Of a stretch of 64,000 nucleotides of DNA, positions 59,617-64,000 are shown piece after piece. The notes beneath the pieces are model-generated. The model ran no database searches. It had not been told where the DNA came from and was given only the letters and a program-made list of their open reading frames with translations. Made by a program: the position numbers and the translations under genes. The stretch is from positions 21,412-85,411 of the forward strand of contig JAHLKD010000144.1 of NCBI GenBank assembly GCA_025526935.1. The letters are read 5' to 3'. This DNA is from Cladochytrium replicatum (lineage: Eukaryota; Chytridiomycota; Chytridiomycetes; Cladochytriales; Cladochytriaceae). Each line of letters begins with the position of its first letter. The first letter of the stretch is position 1.

Positions 59617-59863
59617 GGTGTGGCTTGGCTGGAGAGTGAGGTTAAGCAATATTAATACTAATTTTTAAGCTGGGAATTGAAAAGCACTGATTGAATGCGA
59701 TGGCTGCTTCGGGTTGATGGGCAGAATGGGAGAGACTGCTATTAATTAGAAAACATAAACGTTGAGCATTTTGATGTAATCAAAGTGACTTACCGGAATC
59801 TGATATATCACTGATCACAAATACCTAAAGTTCAAATCCCACAAACTCTCAAACCTTTGCGAC
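59617..59863. promoter_or_regulatory. Divergent spacer between Iwr1-like and phosphatase genes
   Basis: A 247-bp AT-rich spacer between the two divergent starts. Presumably contains both promoters. No specific site called. Confidence 0.35.
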
Positions 59864-61705
59864 ATGGATGCCTCGCCATCTCCGGTCCTCCTGCTCGACT
59901 CGCACAATTCATCATCCGCTCACAGACACGACCCTCGTCCTTTCGACAGGGCCGAGCTGAGAAGACGGCGTCGCTCTCCCCGCTCATCCCCCCCTCTCGT
60001 CACTGACGGTAAGATAGGTAACGAGCCTATCGAAATCACCGACCGCTTCACACTTTCGCCTACAAGTGCCAGAGCAAAGCGGAGGAGGAGACGGGAAGCG
60101 GCCCAAATCATGGATGTGACTGTATCCGTTGCTACTGCTACTCTCCATGGCAAACTGAATGCATCAGAACCCTTGGGGCTCGAGAAAGAGAATAAGGACG
60201 CCACTGTGATGGATGGGGTGTACCAGGTTGACGCTGGAGCATTGAGTGCCACCGAAGACGACAACGGGGCCTGTGCGATGGAAATTGAGGAGGACCGCGA
60301 CGCGAAAGTGTTGTTCATGAATTCTTCCTCTACGCGACTGATGGACTCCACACAACTGTCGATGAAGGAAAACGGAATCTTGGTCAGTGATACATTTGAA
60401 AGGACAGTCTCAGGGGAACTGCGCATCATGATGGAGAACGGGCTGCTGTCTCCTGCTCTGATCTCTTCTCGGTCTGGGGAAGTTATTTCGATGATGGAGA
60501 GCGGCTTCTTGTCGTGTGACGATGACACAGACTCTGCAGCTTCGTACAGCTCGACTTCCACTCTGGTGACAACTTGCTTGACAGACTCGTACAGCTCGAC
60601 ATCGACTCTAGCGACAACCTGTTTGACAGACTCTGCTCATTACATGAAAGGGATGCTCTCTGACCCAATCTTTATGCCCTTCGACCTCTCCACACCCTTC
60701 ATGCCTTGTGGTACAAGCTCCATCACATTGGTCGATGCATCTTGCGACCCGTGTTTTGGAACCTTTGACTCCTTGACCATTCAACATCACACCTCCAATT
60801 CCGAACCTGCACCTACTGCATCAACCGCCGCGCAGCCATACGAATTCGATCCCTACGCGTTCATCCGCACCCTCCCCTGCATCGACGACCTCCCCTCCCG
60901 AACCCGGCCCTTTGCCCTCCCCCGCAAAACCCGTCACTCGAAAAAAATCACCCTCGTTCTCGATCTTGACGAGACCCTCGTGCACTGCAACACGAACGCG
61001 CAGGCGCAAGGCGGTGGCAGCAGCTTCATCACGAGTGCACCGGCACCGGGGCGTCGACGCACGACAAGGAAAGAAGAAGGGGTGGGGATGGATCTTGACA
61101 AAGGGTTGCAGTTCAATGTCGAGGTAGAGGGCGTTACGTATCATGTGAACGGCACGCTGCGGCCGCATTGGAGGAGCTTCCTGACGAGGGTGTCGGAGAT
61201 GTTTGAGGTCGTGGTGTTCACGGCGAGCCAGAAGGTCTATGCGGATCGACTGTTGAATATACTTGACCCGCAGCACAAGTTGATCAAGTGAGTGCGGAAT
61301 GATAGGGCACATTGATTATGGTTGTTGATCATGTTTTGAAGGTACCGGCTCTATCGCGAATCGTGCATATTGGTCAACGGGAACTACCTCAAGGACCTGA
61401 CGATCTTGGGCCGGGACATGGCAAAAGTTGTGATCGTAGACAACTCGCCACAGGCTTTTGGGTATCAAGTGTCCAACGGGATTCCGATCACGTCCTTTTA
61501 CGACAGCCGGGTGAGTTGACACTACACATCTGCGAGCCCAATGAAGGTTGCTGATATGTTGTTGTCGCAGACCGACGGGGAGCTCCTGAATGTTTTGAAT
61601 TTCTTGGATGGGATCGCGAACGTCGACGACGTTCGGCCGCATATAGATTGCGCGTACGGGCTGAAATCGCTCATCTGGCCGGACTCGGTTCCAACAACCA
61701 TTTGA
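59864..61705 (+). CDS. FCP1/SCP-type (NLI-interacting) CTD phosphatase with long N-terminal extension
   Basis: Three exons: 59864-61287, 61342-61510 and 61571-61705. The first 340 residues are Ser-rich and low-complexity. They include a near-exact tandem duplication of about 15 residues ([15 protein letters not shown], 60543-60632). The catalytic domain follows: [12 protein letters not shown] (DxDx(T/V)), then a spacer and [42 protein letters not shown], and exon 2-3 [35 protein letters not shown] and [19 protein letters not shown]. This is the SCP/CTDSPL2/Nem1-like branch of HAD phosphatases. Targets could include RNA polymerase II CTD or lipin. The C-terminus is longer than usual after DDVRPHI. 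Family secure. Confidence 0.88.
60543..60632 (+). repeat. Tandem 45-bp coding duplication in the phosphatase N-terminus
   Basis: Two 45-bp units (60543-60587 and 60588-60632), differing at a handful of positions, each coding for a Ser/Thr-rich 15-residue block. In frame, so they lengthen the protein without breaking it. Confidence 0.8.
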
Positions 61706-62760
61706 GTGGTCACCCCCGTTTTGTTCTTTGCTACTTTGACGATGAGGAAAATGGTGATGATTACGGAGCGTGCAGCTGCTACGGGATCGCTGCACCAATA
61801 TGTTAGAAAACCTCAACTCCCCACTCGAAACGAAGAGCCGGCCAACAAACGCGACATGCTCAAAACACTTACAGAAGAACTGTGCCAAACTTTGCAATTT
61901 CATCCCTTCACACACAGCTTTTCATCACCGTTTTCATCCATCCATACATTTGACTGTCAGCTTTTCATCCCTGCACACACAACTTTCATCACCGTTTTCA
62001 TCCATCCATACATTCGACTGTCAACTTTTCATCCTTGCCCTTTTATGAAAAAATATTTTCTTATCCTTTCAGAGTGTTAGATCTGTATCCCACGTTCAAC
62101 TTGCTTGTTTTTTACTGTCTGTATCTTTTCGAGACTGTTTCGTGGGGTTGTCAAGGCGTTTTTTATGGAGTGCTTTTCGAGAGGGACTCATGATTGACAT
62201 TTCTCTTTTTATACTGTATTAATTTGTTTTTGAGACTTATTTGAACACCCAATTTTTCTGCTATCTGCACCTTTTATCTTTGAGCTATCTTTGTGAAATT
62301 ATTTCGAATTAATATGTTATGAAAGCAAGGGGGTTTCTTTTGTGATCACAGTCTTTGATGGTGGTGTGCTGGTGTACGGTTTTTGTTTGGAGTCTCTCAA
62401 CCTTGGAATTTGTACTTTTACCTTTTTATTTTTCTTCGTCCTACACTATTCTTTGTTTTGTGTCCCAATTATTTCCTTCAGTCCCCAATTTGCTGTCCCA
62501 TGTTAGCAAATGAACTTGTTGAGGTATCTATGATTTGTACACGGTGCTCTTATGATTTAGCGGGTCCTGATCCTCTTGTCCGTGATATTCCTGACGTTCA
62601 ACGCATTCAAGCATCACAAAACCAGATGAAGGATCTTAAGGCGAAACACTGATCACCCCACGTATCACTCTGCCAAGCGAGTCACTGGGTGGATCCTCTC
62701 ACACTACGCGAGCAGCCCACCGCAAAACTCGCCCTTCACCTACGCTAGCCCCTGCGTCAC
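61706..62760. other. Intergenic region with a tandem repeat, no gene accepted
   Basis: Contains about two units of a 62-bp repeat (61918-62040, core CATCACCGTTTTCATCCATC). The rest is T-rich. An 89-codon frame at 62383-62652 has no recognisable content. Confidence 0.5.
61918..62040 (+). repeat. Two 62-bp tandem units
   Basis: Units begin at about 61921 and 61984. They share TTCATCACCGTTTTCATCC, ATCCATACATT and GACTGTCA, with few changes. A partial third copy precedes them (61901-61920). Confidence 0.8.
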
Positions 62761-62814
62761 AATCTGCCGTGCACTTCCACTCACTCCGCAAACCCAGCTC
62801 GACCCGCCCCGACC

Positions 62815-63369
62815 TTGTCCCGTTCACCTGCAACGTCTCGCTCCCCGACCGTCCGTATCCTCAACAAAATGAACGTGCGCATGTACAAGATTGCCCCGCT
62901 ACAGATGCGTTTCCACTTCCTCGCGCCGAAACGCTGGTCGACGTCCCTGCACAACGGGATCCTGTGGTCCAAGCTCCCGGTGTGGCAGCTCGAGGACTAC
63001 GAAAAGGTTGTCATGATGGATTCGGACATGATTGAGTTGTACAGCATCGAGGAGCTGTCCCGGATGCCCGAGTTTTGGGAACACGGTGCAGAGAAGCGTT
63101 TTAGAGAGCTTCCGAGGCTCGTGAACGGTGGGTCAGCGCTGAACATCGGGATCACGGTCTTTGGTGCTGTCAAACAGGATATTTGGGGAGCTTGTGAACG
63201 AGTTGAAGATCGTAACCAACAGACCGTGTTCCCAGTCGAGGGTTTTTAATTCAAGTCGACGAAGGAGTTCTACCAGCTTCCGCAGACTATGATAGACGGG
63301 TTGTTTGGCAATGAGGATTTGGTGGCACTTTTGTGGCAAAAATGTTTCATTTCGTGGAGGAAAGCGTAG
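62815..63369 (+). pseudogene. GT8 (glycogenin-like) glycosyltransferase fragment with in-frame stop
   Basis: The segment has FHFLAPKRW, then ILWSKLPVWQLEDYEKVVMMDSDMIELYSIEELSRMP, in which DSD is the DxD metal site of GT8 enzymes, and NGGSALNIGITVF after it. The TAA at 63247-63249 interrupts a sequence that continues in frame with FKSTKEFYQLP...IDGLFGNEDLVALLW. Upstream of 62815 I can see no proper N-terminal Rossmann start. Family members transfer sugars such as glucose or galactinol. Likely a decayed copy. Confidence 0.55.
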
Positions 63370-64000
63370 GAAGAGGGAGGATGGAACAAAGCTGAATGCT
63401 CTGTGGTTGAGGTACAAACACGACGGTGATGTTAAAAGGAGCACACAGCACAAAATTTCCACAGAGTTGGAGACAACATAGTATAAACCGTTTGTTGCTC
63501 TTCACGACGAGGGAGAATTGGTCTTGCACCTCAAACTACCCACTTTTGCCGAGCTAGAGGCCGAAGTAGGTTTCTTCTATTTTTCATGTGTGATCTGTGA
63601 GCTTGCCAACACGGAACCTGTAAGTAGTTTTGTGCAGAATTTGAACTCCCAATGCTCACACACTGAGTTTTCCTTTTCTGACCCATTGCTGGAAAAACTT
63701 GCGGGTTTTCAAAGAGAGCTTTCAGCGATGAGACACTGGCTATGCTGATAGCAATGCAGCTGCCAAAGGACACATTTCTTCATCTGCAGGTGGTGCCCGC
63801 ATCCTCTCCTTCAGCTGTGGAGCTTCCTCTTCGTGGGCAACTTCTTCAGCTGCATCTTTGCTCCCTCCCATGGTATCCTCCAATTTCCTCTCCGATTCAT
63901 TTGACGCCATACTGTCGTATCAGTGGGATCATCAAGAAACTAGATTGTTCAACATATGAACATCTCTCATGTGAATCAACATGATTCCTCTCACAAGACT
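63370..64000. other. Right edge, nothing firmly recognised
   Basis: Short frames on both strands (for example 63518-63748) show no family resemblance. A gene entering from beyond the window cannot be excluded. Confidence 0.3.

Overview
The window looks like nuclear DNA of an early-diverging zoosporic (flagellated) fungus, most likely a chytrid-type lineage. Gene structures have many short GT-AG introns. There are fungal-type septin, PRP16, BUD31, Wss1, PTPA and sphingoid-base-phosphate phosphatase genes. Two genes of motile cilia are present: a SPAG17/PF6 central-pair protein and a CCDC81-like HU/coiled-coil protein. All assignments come from reading motifs by eye; no database was searched.

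Region 1 (1-9100) is a foreign island. It opens with a Ty1/copia-type gag-protease element that runs straight into a 282-bp LTR (1252-1533). Then come compact, apparently intronless genes whose codon use is richer in A/T than the host genes: an RG-rich protein (1565-2449); a minus-strand reading path that resembles a trifunctional mRNA capping enzyme (triphosphatase, guanylyltransferase, N7-methyltransferase; about 5103 down to 2488); a Penelope-like reverse transcriptase (5079-6549); a small unknown protein (6716-7087); and a secreted, Kex2-site-bearing protein (7249-8139). The capping gene carries in-frame stops and is cut by an inverted second LTR copy (4165-4530). The RT is broken by a frameshift. 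A reverse transcriptase beside a viral-type capping enzyme is the most unusual thing here and may be an endogenised virus-like or plasmid-like element.

Region 2 (9100-11860) is repeat-rich and gene-free. It holds two tandem copies of a dispersed repeat whose third, inverted copy lies at 53.7-54.5 kb.

Region 3 (11.8-46.7 kb) is a dense housekeeping block: WSS1-type protease, RPS26, a seven-helix receptor next to an alpha-factor-like pheromone precursor, PRP16, sphingoid phosphate phosphatase, a DOMON/copper monooxygenase with a decayed tandem copy, SPAG17, RPL39, a steroid 5-alpha-reductase-like gene with an apparent frameshift, a cytochrome-b5-fold protein, BUD31, a PAC1-like proteasome chaperone, an unknown serine-rich protein, a CCDC81-like protein and a septin.

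Region 4 (46.7-64 kb) alternates gene-poor, decayed stretches with genes for a GT2-like membrane glycosyltransferase, PTPA, an intronless FAD monooxygenase, an Iwr1-like protein, an FCP1/SCP-type phosphatase and a broken GT8-type glycosyltransferase. Several gene pairs share very short divergent promoters (BUD31/PAC1 12 bp, SPAG17/RPL39 81 bp, PRP16/phosphatase 111 bp).
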